DNA of 64,000 nt from positions 3,157,184 through 3,221,183 of the forward strand of contig OY725500.1 in the NCBI GenBank assembly GCA_963281255.1, written 5' to 3'. Made by a program: the position numbers and the translations under genes. Below are positions 23,095-34,752 of this stretch, piece by piece (position 1 is the stretch's first letter; each line of letters begins with the position of its first letter). The notes under the pieces are model-generated. The model worked only from the letters and a program-made list of their open reading frames with translations. It searched no databases and had not been told where the DNA came from. This stretch comes from Aphrocallistes beatrix (Eukaryota; Porifera; Hexactinellida; Sceptrulophora; Aphrocallistidae).

Positions 23095-23318
23095 TGTGAC
23101 GATCTACTTTATCATTATTTAGTTAGTATCCATAGTTACCGTAGTTACGTTACTTGCCTCCCAAGTAGACGCCTTAGACTGATCACTTATATTACGTGAG
23201 ATTATGCATATACTTATATTCACTGGTTGATAGCTCTAAACTAGTATTTCTTCCCTCCTTAATTGTACTTACTATTATTTGATATTATACCATTGTAATC
23301 ACTATTCGGGACGCGACA
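23095..23318 (+). repeat. 3' LTR (224 bp)
   Basis: TGTGACGATC...GACGCGACA, followed by the ctaa duplication. It is the uninterrupted counterpart of the 5' LTR. By eye there are about six substitutions and one indel between them. Confidence 0.95.
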
Positions 23319-23745
23319 CTAATATACTTTTTATGAGGACACATATATGATTCATTGATAATAATCGCACTACATCCTATGGAATGTAAGTTTTAGATTT
23401 TTGTCATATAATGACGTAGCATTTTTGAAGATCCTAACTTGGAAACTAAAAGTCGTAGACTTTGCTCTAACTTCCTAATATACTTTTTGGAAGCTCTTTA
23501 TTCATTCTAAACTGATAGATTATACTTCGTAGTGCAAGGAATATGAATTATTATTTACAATTATCTCAAAATATTCGGGGTTAGGGGCCTCAAGGAAATT
23601 TTTAGATTTTCAGGGTAATCTTGCTATTTCATGTAAATATTTGGTTCGAATATACCTAAATCAGCAGTATAAATGCGAATAAATGTCTGTGAATGCTTTT
23701 GTTCATTTTTATTAGCTCATTTTACATTCTTCTTAACATCTAGAC

Positions 23746-25864
23746 CAGTGGTTCCCAACCTTTTTCTTGCTGCGACCCCATTCCATGAACCAACATTTGA
23801 GCGCGACCCCCAAAGAACAAAATCAAAAGTAAGACGATGCATCATTTTCATTTATCGCTACAAATATTGATAATGTCATCCTAAGATTAGTGTCATATAA
23901 TAATCAATGTGATGGTTGAGCGTGTTTTCCAGTAACCAGTTTTTTAATGCGAGGCTCTGTAGATGATAATGCGATAATCATGTTGCTCTCTAGTTCAAGG
24001 CGATTCCTGTATTTAGTTTTCATCACTACCATTGTAGAGAACGACTGTTCACATAGGTATGACGATGGGTACGGCATTAGGAGCCAAATTGCCTTCTTTG
24101 ATAAACGTGGATAGGATAGAAGCATTTTGCACCAGAAACTGTGCAAAGAAGAGGATTGAAATAATGCTTTAGCTCCTGAATCTTGCTTCAGTCTCACGAA
24201 CTCCTCTTCGGTGATATCATCGTCGATGATGGCGTTTAATGATGCACTGAAAGGGTCTCGAGCAACAGCGAATGACTGGGTGTCGAGCTCGGGAAAATAG
24301 TTTTCGAATTGACCGATCAGTGACTGAATATGTTCAGTAATTGCGTGTGAAATATGCTCAAGATCGATGTCTTCCGATTCTTCCATGTGTGCAGATAGAC
24401 GCGGAAATAAAACGAAGCGGTTGTGACTCACTTTATCTTTCAACAAAGCCAGTGTTGCGAGAAACCCTTTAATTTTGTCATGGAAGAGCATCATGTTCGT
24501 ATCTTTCCCTTGAAGCGTACGATTTAGTACATTGATACGTTCAAAAATGTCACTCAAATAGCACAAGTTAGCAACCCAGTTACTGGACTCAAGCATTGTT
24601 ACCCATTCATTCTTATTTTGTGTACGTAGGAACTCTTTTAACTCTTCACGTAGCTCGTAAATACGTAAAATAACATTTCCTCGTGAGAGCCAACGTACCT
24701 TAGTGTAGAACAGTAAGTTTAAGTGGTCAGCGTCCATTTCATGACAGAATAATCTGAATAACCTCGTGTTTAGGGCACTCGATTTGATGTGATTTATTAT
24801 TTTGATCACCTGCGAAAAGACGTTCATCAAGCTTTCTGGCATTGTACGGGCAGCCAGCGCTTCCCGATGGATCATGCAATGTATCATCAGTGCATGAGGA
24901 GCCACTTGCTGTAATTTCGTTTTGAAGCCAGAATGCTTCCCAAGCATTGCAGGAGCTCCATCTGTTGTAGATCCAATTAATTTATTGAAGTCTAGACCTT
25001 CTTTATTGTAAAAAGAATTGATTTTGTTGAAAATGTCCTCTCCTTTAGTTGTCATCTCCAATGACTTGCACATTAAAGGCTCGTCGACAAAATCGCAATC
25101 TTTGATAAACCTGATCCAAATCATTAATTGTGCGCATGATGCAATGTCAGTTGATTCATCCAGCTGTATTGCATGCCAAGGTGACTCCTTGATAGCAGCT
25201 ATATTCTGGGCGGTAATGTCCTCACACATGTCACAAATTCTGCGATGAACAGTGTTATTTGAGAGAGGAATGATTCCGAGTTTACTAACCATTTCTTCTC
25301 CGATCATGAGAGAAACCATTTCCTTGGCACATGGCATTATCAGCTCCTCTCCGATGGTGTGTGGATGTTTAGCTTTTGCAATGCGCAATGAAACCCGATA
25401 CGAAGCTTCCAGGGCATGCTCATTGTTCTGACTATATTTACCTCGTTTATCCAAGCGAGTGTCTCTAAGGGAGGTCAACTTCCGTTCGAAAAAGGAGCGA
25501 TCTCTATCTTTGTACGCTGGATGTTTTGAAGAAAGATGTCGTTGTAATTTGTTCTGTTTCATGGATTCACTCGAAAGAACTTCCTAGCAAATAACGCACT
25601 GAGGTTTCTGGAGCCAACAATCTGTCACATAATAGAAACCAAGTTCAATAAATCTGTCTTGGTAATGTCGTTCGCGTGATGCTTCCGCCATCTCGCTGCA
25701 CGAAACGTAACTCTAGAGTCTAAACTTAGTATAAGCAATATAAAATGATGGGTATAGGAACGAATACGTGCAATAACGAAAAAGATTAGAGATTAGTCCG
25801 ATACCCCATAAAAAATGCTTCGCGACCCCAATTGGGGTCGCGACCCATAGTTTGGAAACCACTG
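23746..25864 (-). mobile_element. hAT transposon, ZBED/Buster-like, nearly intact
   Basis: Ends are CAGTGGTTCCCAACC and GGTTTCCA-type complement (tttggaaaccactg), with CG-rich subterminal GCGACCCC repeats. The 8-bp duplication atctagac is exact (23738-23745, 25865-25872). The uninterrupted target is visible in family A copies, for example near 5370-5400. It contains one transposase on the minus strand. Confidence 0.96.
23904..25691 (-). pseudogene. hAT transposase (ZBED5/SCAND3-like), single stop codon
   Basis: hAT transposases cut and paste DNA with 8-bp duplications. The likely start is the ATG at 25691; the frame is open over about 595 codons except for TAG at codon 36 (25584-25586). That stop falls inside the N-terminal BED zinc finger, just after CVIC and before the HLSSKH histidines. 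An ATG at 25562 gives 552 residues without the first two finger cysteines. Catalytic-domain signs include LDESTD, GSTTDGAPAM, IHREALAAR and VRWLSRG. The C-terminal dimerisation region has FWCKMLLSYP, LLMPYPSSYLCEQSFS and KTKYRNRL. Length and order fit the family. A domesticated gene is unlikely, since TIRs and TSD are exact. Confidence 0.93.
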
Positions 25865-26455
25865 ATCTAGACTTATAGTCTCTATATCTCGGGACATTAA
25901 AATTTCAAATTTGACCGTCTTTACAGAATTTTAAGTCAAAATTGTTTTGAGATAGAGGTTTGAAAATTTCAAGAGTTGTTCCATACTATTAGGCGATGAA
26001 CGTAGGACCACTTTATTTTCGATATCTTATTACTTGATTTTATTCCTGATTTCCTCCCATAAAAGGAAATTTTTCGCCCCGTTTTTTGGCCCTTTTTTTT
26101 CGGACACCGATAAAATTTACAATTTTTGTTATTTTAACTTTCTTTTTGTCCTTTGCAGTGACAAATATGATAGATTATTTATGATTCGATTTTGGAAGCA
26201 TTTGATTCCTTGGTATGTCCTAAACAATACCTTGAGTGGCCGGATTTCTAACATTATGATGTGCAAGCGAAAAACGAAAAAAACAGACTTTGAGACACTG
26301 TATCACAAAAACTAGAAATGAGAATGAAAAACGGTTTGAAATGTGTAAGTATTTCTTGACGGAGATACCTGCCCACGCTTAACACCTCCTATAGCTCTAC
26401 TTTCATCGTATGCTGTAAGCAAAATCATATCTTTTTTCGAGGGCAGTATCCTTAA

Positions 26456-27639
26456 GGTTGGCCTTTCCTATGGGCATTTCGTTTTTATCAAAATTTTGCC
26501 AAAAGTCCTTTTTAACCATTTTAGGATAACTAAAGGGGTTCTAAACAAAAATTTTGATTTTTAGAATTTCAAAGCTAATATTTCGCCACTTAGAGCCACT
26601 TGTACCACCTGGTGTTGCCTAAAAAAGGACACATTTTGTCTCATATCCATAACTTCCTTAAACCATGTCAGATCATCATTTTAATGCTAAATTCGTGCTC
26701 AGCACTAAATTTCCAGCAATTTGATATATATATTGGACAGATTTGGAGAAATTCTTTGGCTGCGGGTTCCTAGCAACGGCCAGGAATGTGAAAAAATTTC
26801 TGGCCGTTGCTATGCACGGAATTCCAAAAACTTCTCCAAATATGGTCAATATATATATCAAATTGCGGGAAGTTTAGAGCTGAGCACGAATTTAGTATTG
26901 AAATGATGATCTGACATGGTTCGAAGAAGTTATTGATCTCGAATTCCGGTGGACACTATCGAATGTGGTTATTTTTGGGTGGCCAGTCAGCAATGACCAT
27001 TTTTTCCCACCTTTGGAGAAAAATTTGATATACCATATTTTGAAGTTAAGTAGTGCTATAAGTTGTCGAATAAGGATATTTGCATGTTATTTAATATTCC
27101 AAAGCAGTTAAAACCAATGGAAATTGAGGGACATATATAAATATTTTCTAAATCCTATTTTCTGAGACTTTTTTTCAGCAATTATAAAGGTGATAACATT
27201 TTGTAAATTCAACATAGGGACAAAATCTTAACGGTTTCTGATAGATCTCGAAGAGTAGAACATAATGAACAGACAGAATTTTGATAATACAAATAAAAAG
27301 AGAATTAAGAAAAAAATAGTGTCAAATTACAAAAATAAAATTCCTCGGGTGTTTTGGTGTAAATTTTTAACAATTTTCAAAATTTCAAAAATCGTTCTGT
27401 TCATTAGTTAGATCATCGATTAATGAATGAATTTGAAAAGTTTCTAATGGATTGTAAGCATATTGTTTCCGATTTCTTATTTGTAAAATGATCAAATATT
27501 ATTTTAAACAATTTTATCTCTTTGATTATTTCAATTATTAATGCAGTTTTGCAGATAACTGCGATTCAAATCTGCACTGAAAAATTTAAATGAATCGGTT
27601 GAAAAAGTCAAAAGTTAGCTATTATAGGAAAGGCCAACC
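26456..27639 (+). mobile_element. Family C TTAA element, copy C2 (1184 bp, reference copy)
   Basis: It starts GGTTGGCCTTTCCTAT, ends ATAGGAAAGGCCAACC, and has TTAA on both sides (26452-26455, 27640-27643). It contains the hairpin core at 26723-26859. The left TTAA is shared with the right end of A5. It is non-coding. Confidence 0.85.
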
Positions 27640-27643
27640 TTAA

Positions 27644-29500
27644 CTGTGCCAGATCATCATTTTAAGATTCCAGCAATTAGATATATATATTGACCATATT
27701 TAGAAGATTTTTGTTTCACCGTGCCTAGCAACGGCCAGGAATTTTTTCACATTCCTGGCCGTTGATAGGAACAGACAACCAAAATATTCTCCAAATATTG
27801 TCAAAATATATATCAAATGCCCAGAAATTTATTGTTGAGCACGAATTCAGTAATAAATAACGATCTGGCATGGTCAAATAAAGTTATAGATATGGGATTT
27901 CGGCGGATGCTATAAGACGTGGTCATTTTGGGTCCCCAGCCATAATTGAATGAAAATATTTTTCTATACAAAAATCTGCTTCTAAATATTGTAGCTACGA
28001 AATTGGAAAGAAAAATTTAATTAGGTTAAGGTTGGTGTTTCCCATGCGAAACTTGTTTTTTATTAAAAATGTGCCCAAATTGCTTTTTTATCATTTTTAG
28101 ATCCTTATAGGGGTTCTAAACAATAATCCCGATTTTTATAACTCCAGCCCCAATATTTCGCCACTTTGAGCCACTTGTATCACCTGGTGTCGCTCTAAAA
28201 ACGACACATTTTAAATGCGAAATGTCCCACAGCTCTAACTCCTTTAAACAGTGCCAGATCATCTTTTTTATGCTGATTTCATGCTCAACACTGGATTTCC
28301 AGCAATTTGATATATATATTGACCATATTTGGAAACATTTTTGTTTGACCGTGCCTAGCAACGGCCAGGAATTTTTTCACATTCCTGACCGTTGCTAGGA
28401 AAAGGCAACCAAAAATATTTCCAAATATGGTCAATATATATATCAAATTGCAGGAAATTTAGTGCTGAGTACGAACTCAGTATTAAAATAACGACCTGGC
28501 ATAGTCAAATAAAGTTATAGGTATGGGATTTCGGCGGAAACTATCGGAAATTGTCATTTTTGGGCCCCCAGTGATAACTGTCAACTTTTTCACACTTTTG
28601 AAGGTGTCATGATGTGAAAATATTTGATATGCCATATTTTGAAGTTAAGTACTACAATAAGTTGTTGATTGAGGATGTTTTGATGTTATATATTATCAGA
28701 ATTCCGTAAAAACAAATGGAAATCAAGCATTTCCGAAGAAAATTGCTTTGTAGCATGTTTTTAGCACTCAAAAAAATCAATTTTACAACGGAGGATTCTC
28801 TAGTTACAAAAGTCATAGAGTAAAAAACTCGATTGTTTTGGAAAGATCTCGTCACGTAGAACAAAATGATAGAGACAGATTTTCGATATTCTACTTTAGA
28901 AAAAAGTTAAAATATTTTTCCTTTCAAAAATCTGCCTCTAAATTTTGTATAAACGAAATTTGAAAGAAAAAATTATTTAGGTTAAAATTGAAAATTCTAT
29001 TCCTATTATTTTCTTTATTCAACCATTTTGTGTAAGAATAATTGAGTAAAAGAGGCATAAGGCATTGAAGTTTCCTTGAATGTCCTCTATAAATTAGGTC
29101 ATTTGGGAAAAAAATAATTTTTCTCTTACTTCTTGGGCTCCCGAAAAGTGTATTTTTGCAGATAACTCATCGAGAATAGTTTCCACAAAAAATTTCAGAA
29201 GAAAATAATGAAAACTTTAAAAGTTATTTCTGGAAGGAAACACCAACCTTAAAATTTAAAATCCAATTCCTATTATTTTCTCTATTCAACAATTTCGTGC
29301 AAGAATAATTTAGTAAAGGGGGCATTAGCCATTGATGTTTCCTTGAATGTCCTCTATAAATTAGGTGAATTTAGAAACAAAAATTTTTATTGCATCTTGA
29401 GCTATTTTGCATTTAGCTCTTCAAGAACAGTTTCCACAAAAAAAATTCAGGTGAAAGTAAAGAAAACTTTTTGAGTTAGTACTGAGAGGAAACACCACCT
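27644..29500 (+). mobile_element. Family B element, copy B3 (left part lost, split by B2)
   Basis: B sequence lies at 27644-28029 and 29249-29500 and joins across B2. It starts at the internal position ctgtgccagatc and ends gaggaaacaccacc before TTAA (29501-29504). It holds a degenerate hairpin at 27680-27814. Here a B element sits inside a B element. Confidence 0.75.
28030..29248 (+). mobile_element. Family B TTAA element, copy B2 (1219 bp, reference copy)
   Basis: Starts GGTTGGTGTTTCCCATGCG, ends GGAAGGAAACACCAACC, with TTAA at 28026-28029 and 29249-29252. It is inserted in B3 at the family sequence aggttaaaattg. It is non-coding and contains a hairpin core at 28309-28444. Confidence 0.87.
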
Positions 29501-29504
29501 TTAA

Positions 29505-29655
29505 GGTTGGCCTTTCCTATAATAGGTAACTTCTGACTTTTTCAACCGATTCATTTAATTTTTTCAGTGCAGATTTGAATCGCAGAGTTATCTGCAAAAC
29601 TGCATTAATAATTAAAATATTGCAACAGATAAAAAAATAAAAATTTTTTGATATA
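29505..29655 (-). mobile_element. Family C end fragment
   Basis: GGTTGGCCTTTCCTATAATAG onwards is the right end of C in reverse, cut after 150 bp by the following MITE. TTAA at 29501-29504 is shared with B3. Confidence 0.7.
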
Positions 29656-29967
29656 CAGTGTAACCCGTATATATAGGCCACCCAAGGGACTGGACAAAAT
29701 TGGCCGTTATACACAGGTGGCCGTTATATACAGGTGATTGTCTTAATCCCCAAAAGGTATCAACGTAGTGAAATTAATATCAAGCTTTTAGAATCTATTA
29801 CTTGAAGTAATATAATGAAACTTGTTTATCGTTCGTAACAGGTTCTGTCATAAACACATAAAAAGAAAAATTTGATGGTCGTTATAGACAGGTAGTGACC
29901 ATTATAGACAGATGATGGCCGTTATACAAAGTTTTTGGGTCAGTAAGGGACTGCAAATGGGTGGCCG
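29656..29967. mobile_element. TA-flanked pogo/Tigger-like MITE, right end missing
   Basis: It starts CAGTGTAACCCGTATATATA after TA, with repeated ggccgttatacacagg-type motifs. It is the relative of the complete copy at 51811-52257, where the same motifs occur. The right inverted end is missing at the junction with the following family A fragment. Confidence 0.7.
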
Positions 29968-30944
29968 CTGGCCGATAGGTAAAGTTCAGACATCACACCT
30001 CTCTATGGTTCCGAAAGTGCTCGATGTCAAATCTTAAAAACTATTGAAGATATAAAATCTATTATAATCTTAAATGAAAGGAAATATATATGATAATATA
30101 TAGGTTCCTCAAACATCTCTTTGTCAAAAAATAAATATTTCTCGACTTATCATTGATTTTATTGTAATACAAATTCTATGGAGAACTTTGAATATATTAG
30201 AAAATGACGAATCTTGTCATGGAATATGTTCCCAAATCTAGCTATTAAAATAAAAAAACAATGCAATAGTCACTTGCAATGTATACTGAAATATTGAAGC
30301 ACTCAACATGATTATTTTGGAAGTTCAGGGCTTTTACCTCCCAAATTCGGTCAAAGCCCCCCGATTTATGGTCCAAAAACAGATTCCTCCCTATCTCGGG
30401 AAATATATACCCAAATTCTTAGCTCTCAATTCCTCATATACTTTTCTTGACGGTATATATCTGATTCTTTAATAATGCACGATAAACGTAAGACCACTCG
30501 ATTTTCGATTTCTTATAAATTTGTGATATTATTGCTGATTTCCCAAAGAAAAACGGACTTTTTTCGCCGTTTTTTGGCAATTTTTTAAAAAAACCCAATA
30601 AAATTAAAAATTTTAGTTATTTTAACTTTCTTTTGGTCCTATGCCATAGCAAATGTGATAAACTATATATGAATAAATTTTCGAAGGATTTGATCCCAAC
30701 GTGTGTTCGAAAAAATATACAAGGGTGGAGGAGGCTCTAACATTAGGATGTGCTAGCGAAAAACGAAAAAAAAACGACTTTGAGACGCTGTAGCTCAAAA
30801 ACTAGAAATGCGAACCAAAAACGGTTTGGCATGCATGCCTCAGTATTTTTAAATTGCACTACCTGCCCACGCTTAACATCTTATATAGCCCTCATCTTAA
30901 TATATGCTGTAAGCCAACCTTAGGATTTTTCGCGGGCGGTATCC
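29968..30944 (+). mobile_element. Family A fragment, copy A6
   Basis: Starts inside family A (ataggtaaagttcagac) and ends GCGGGCGGTATCC before TTAA at 30945-30948. It has an internal deletion compared with A1. A remnant of the CGGAG-type TA MITE (gattaagcggagttgccctg) follows at 30958-30978. Confidence 0.7.
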
Positions 30945-30982
30945 TTAAGCGGTTGTCCCGATTAAGCGGAGTTGCCCTGTAT

Positions 30983-32225
30983 AGAGTAATACCTATACGA
31001 GTAGTATTATTCATTAAGCATACATTATTTCGCTCAATATACTGGATGCTGAACTAGCCCTAGAAAGTTGTCAACCATTTTGTATTTCTAATTAGGCTAG
31101 TTTGGAACTACAAACTTCAAGTTTCAGATTACACAATGCATTATATAATTCAAACTTAAACTTCTAAGCCAACCATGACTTCATTAGAATCATGTATCTA
31201 TTGATATGTATTAGTAAAATCAATACGTAGTTTGAGTTCGTAAAATCGATAGTTTGAGTTCGTAAAATCAAACGTAATTTGTATACATCCTACGTATGCA
31301 ATATTAATATAAAAGACAACCAAAATTTTTTTACGGGATACAAATATTATAAGTATTAATAAAATGAATTTGGAAAGGGAAATTCGTAAAATCGATAAAT
31401 ACTTGGGAATAATTCGTAAAATCGATACTGCAGTGTGTATATGTATATACTATATATGGGGAATTCCATGCCAAATCAACCAGTCGTTTCACCACAATCA
31501 ACTGATTTCTCTGAAATTTGCTTCAGATCAATCGGTCATGTGGTTTTTGACTTATGACGTTACAAAACTTATGACGTTACAAAATTTTTGGTGTTTGACC
31601 AAGGATTTTCGCAATGGTAAAATCATCCCATATTAAATTCGAATAACTCGAAAAATATTCATCAAATTCTTTCATAAATTGCTATACGTATGCTTTTACA
31701 TCTGGAGAATACGAAAAACTTGAGTAAATTAAGTTTTAGTTCCTTTTCTTTGTGAAAACTGGAAGTGAAACCAACTCCAGAAGCAATCCGGAACTATGAC
31801 GTAACAAAAATGTATATTTTGGAAACAGTTTTATTTTTTGCTATTTTACTGTTTATAGTCATAATTCATTGTATAAAAAAATTCATTTGGTTTCCATATG
31901 TTCTCTTTGAGTTATTCACATTTTTGTACCTATAAACACTTTCTATATATACGTAACTCAAAATTTTATCTCTTGTAAAAAATATAAAATTGACCTGACA
32001 ACTTTCAATTTCTACCATTTTGAAAATGTCCGCAACATTCTGGAATTGATATGTGCATTAGGAATTATAAGTCTGTTGTATATTTGACCGCAGACATACT
32101 AAACATAGACAGTGCAATGCTGTTGTTGCTATGTAATAGGAATGCAATAAATGTCAATAAAAATGGGTTGAAAAGTTAATTTAGGAGGACTAATATTAAC
32201 TGAATAATCCGATATTTAGTCCGAC
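30983..32225. other. Unassigned AT-rich region
   Basis: No gene or known repeat was recognised. The motif ttcgtaaaatcgata recurs irregularly at 31230-31275 and 31384-31430. A 90-codon plus frame (31364-31636) has no domain I recognise. Confidence 0.5.
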
Positions 32226-32784
32226 CATAGCACTCTGTACATAAGGCCTCCCATCTAAATATCAAAAATGGACCAGGGATGCGGTCGAAGATGGTTGAAC
32301 AAATACATGATCTGCCAAAAATCATGAACGACGCAGAATAGTGCTTCGGAGTATATTACCAGTATATATAAATATGGCGTCAAAGTATCCATATCCGTTG
32401 TTAAAATTTCGATTAGTCATCATATGATTGCGCAATAGGTTATATTTGGCACCCATTTAGTGATTTTCAGAGGTTGTTTAAGGGTACTTCTAAGTGGTTT
32501 TATTATAGTTTATTTCGTATAGAACTGAGCTGTGAATGGGTTGATTCGAAAAGTGATTTTTTTCATGGAATGTTGCTACATTCCAAGCGTTGCTATGGAA
32601 ACGTATTTTGATCAGATGAGGTCATATCTTGTAAACCGCAATAACAATGCATTCAAATTTGATCTTCCTTGCTAGCCAATAGACTACTTCCTAAAGCCAT
32701 AACATAATTTCCACGTCTAGATTCAATGGTTTGCGAGTTATTAGAAAAATTATCACTTTGGTCACATTTGGTAATTTGTCGCCT
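32226..32784 (+). mobile_element. P-like foldback, half copy P3
   Basis: It starts catagcactctgtacataag and follows the left arm of P1/P2 (ccagggatgcggt, ttgctatggaaacg) to atttgtcg at about 32784. The right arm is missing, and more base changes suggest an older copy. No duplication was found. Confidence 0.7.
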
Positions 32785-32883
32785 ATGTGTCATTTTTTAT
32801 TTTACACAGGCTGTATATTGTATGATTTAAGCAATTGTGATGGAATAATCAGTGCAGGATACTAAAGTCAGTAGAATTATCCG

Positions 32884-33572
32884 CTAACTATTATAGAATG
32901 GATCAAAGTGTTCCATACCTATCTGATGGTGAATCCTGTGAAATAAAACACCTAATTTACGACCATCACAAATTGGGTCACACTCTAAAAGAATTTCCAG
33001 CTGTTCATGAATATAAACTGGCTGGATATTCCAATAGAGAGGATCTATGTTGGTAGCATTAATTGACACTACATCTACTGAGCCAAAACCCGTATCATAT
33101 TCAATTCAGTGTTAGTACCCCACTCATTGAGAACAGATACGCGATCCATATGCTCAATTAGTTCCTGATCACTGAAAATGCCGGATCTACGCATAACGTT
33201 ATAGAAATGCGCTGGAGTGCTCTTAAATTTGGAGATCAGAGTGTGTTTGAGAATACGATAAGAGCTCTCACTACCAAAAATGACATGAGATAGAGTCCGA
33301 TAGAGACAGTTACCGTCGCCACACACACAAATAAAATTGAAGACCAAATTATTGCGCAGTCTAGCTTTAAGTGACTGATAGTAGTGCAAAATAGGGCCAC
33401 ACAACATTATATCTTCTCTATTCGGTAAAATCGCTTCATTCTCCAACCCAATTGATTGGGCCAGATTATATCGCATTGCGAGAGTAAAGTTATTAATGAG
33501 AGCGATTTCCGAATGTCCAGTCATACTTGGATGCCTAATAATTGCATTGAAAACAACATCAGACGATTCCAA
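32884..33572 (-). pseudogene. OTU-type cysteine protease domain of a Helitron
   Basis: OTU proteases remove ubiquitin, and many animal Helitrons carry one with unknown benefit. The first frame (33572 down to 33075) contains VCGDGNCLYRTLSHVIFGSE, the Asp-Gly-Asn-Cys active-site loop of the family. The second frame (33069 down to 32884) contains GMEHFDPF, which corresponds to the C-terminal His-containing loop. A single frame change at about 33070-33085 separates them. It lies 165 bp downstream of the Rep frame on the same strand. No helicase follows, because the next DNA is a P-like half copy. A free-standing host OTU gene is possible but unlikely in this context. Confidence 0.8.
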
Positions 33573-33736
33573 TCTATCGCGATTACTCTGAAAAGCATTG
33601 TTTTCAATGTAACAACGCTACTCTGACTGAACTAGAAGCTTTTAGATACTTTACTCTTCCTCTGAGAATCAGCCATGATTACCCTCTTTTTGGCATGAGA
33701 AGAACTGGTGACAGCTGAGAAGAATCGAACGATATA

Positions 33737-34747
33737 TCATCCAGCGAAAATGAATTCCCTGGGCTTATTATGATCCGATAGTATAATCAGAACGTGCGCG
33801 TGAGGAAAACCTCTCTTTTGGAATTCAATAGTACAAGCGCGCTTCGCTTGCTTGCGCTGCCCGGCTGACGGACACTTTGTGTCGATCGAAGGCGCCCTTT
33901 GGGCACCTGTGGTCACATTAATTAAATATAAGGGAGATAACATCTCTAAATACGTCTGTCCTACTATTATAATCGATATCGCACGAAAAATCACCGAATT
34001 TGTCAATTTTAATATGTGTTTATTCATAAGATCCGAAATCAATTCTCTCAACTTCAATCTAAAGACTCTAACTACTAAATCAGGGCGTTTAGACGCTTTA
34101 TAATCTAATATGAGAGCGGACGTAATCTCCTTCCATTGGGGATTACATGTAAATGTAATGAAATAGTCGCGCTTACCATATTTCCGGACTATACTCATTG
34201 CATCCTGGTACAACTCGAACATCTGCCGAGGAGAGCCAGTATAGGAGGAAGGAAGCACTATCTTATGTCCCAACTCTCTGGAGTCTACGTATACATCCAC
34301 AGCATACTGATGGAAAAGTCTACCACTCAGGTGTAGAGAACTCAAGCGGCTCCGTACCATCAGTCGGTATGCATAATACTCCATAGCGGTGACATTTCCT
34401 CTCCCTTTCGAGTGAGGAATGTTGAGATGCCAGCTGTCTTCACCTAGAGGAAATAGTAGAACATAGTGCAGTGTATCGTACGCACGGTGAGTCTCTATAA
34501 TGTGCTGAACACCGCCCTTCAGCGCGTACAGCACTATATCCCTGCTGGCGATCTCTTCTCCATAACCGTCATTCGGGAGAATGACAGCTATTTCCTGAGC
34601 AGTGGGAGCGTTATAACGTCGAGAATCTGGACACCGGTCTGCTTTTATCACCATTCTCACGTCAGCTCCCCCCTGCTCTCGCATCAGATCTAGTTCCTGT
34701 CTAAAAAATGCCACATAAGGATTAACTTCATGCAGCATATGCTGCAA
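33737..34747 (-). pseudogene. Helitron Rep (HUH nuclease) domain with an inserted repeat
   Basis: The Rep nuclease nicks DNA to start rolling-circle transposition. The 336-codon frame shows family features: ADRCPDSRRYNAPTAQEIAV, HLNIPHSKG, MEYYAYRLMVR, GSPRQMFELYQDAMSIVRKY, YFITFTCNPQWKEI and EFQKRGFPHAHVLI. HAH is the metal-binding HUH motif. The frame ends soon after, before the catalytic tyrosines that normally follow. Between LMNKHI and IEFQKRG a family II end (33833-34011) has inserted about 60 codons without breaking the frame, which surely disables the fold. It is a broken element relic. Confidence 0.88.
33833..34011 (-). mobile_element. Family II 3' end inserted in the Helitron Rep frame (II-3)
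   Basis: acaagcgcgcttcgcttgc to caccgaatttgtcaa is the last 180 bp of family II in reverse, with the hairpin (GGACAC/GTGTC). Rep-domain code surrounds it on both sides. The copy lacks the rest of family II, so it is truncated at its 5' side. Confidence 0.8.
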
Positions 34748-34752
34748 TCCTT

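Larger units (their letters stand above)
17349..23318 (+). mobile_element. Ty3/gypsy LTR retrotransposon, complete but inactive
   Basis: It has TG...CA LTRs and a 4-bp target duplication ctaa (17345-17348, 23319-23322). Gag, protease, RT, RNase H and integrase regions come in Ty3 order, and a polypurine tract lies before the 3' LTR. By eye the LTRs differ at about seven positions in 224 (near 3%). The coding part needs several frame changes and contains in-frame stops, so it cannot be expressed as it stands. No typical tRNA primer site was recognised after the 5' LTR. No chromodomain was seen. Confidence 0.92.
16983..26451 (+). mobile_element. Family A element, copy A5 (split by Ty3 and hAT elements)
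   Basis: A5 sequence lies at 16983-17348, 23319-23745 and 25865-26451 and joins correctly when the Ty3 element (17349-23318) and the hAT element (23746-25864) are skipped. The right end is GAGGGCAGTATCC, followed by TTAA at 26452-26455. Copies at 5360-5400 and 42480-42500 show the uninterrupted target sites. The left terminal repeat is missing. Confidence 0.78.

Noticed and set aside
33827..34103. Plus-strand frame of 83 codons opposite the Helitron Rep code
   Set aside because: A shadow of the minus-strand Rep frame and the inserted repeat.
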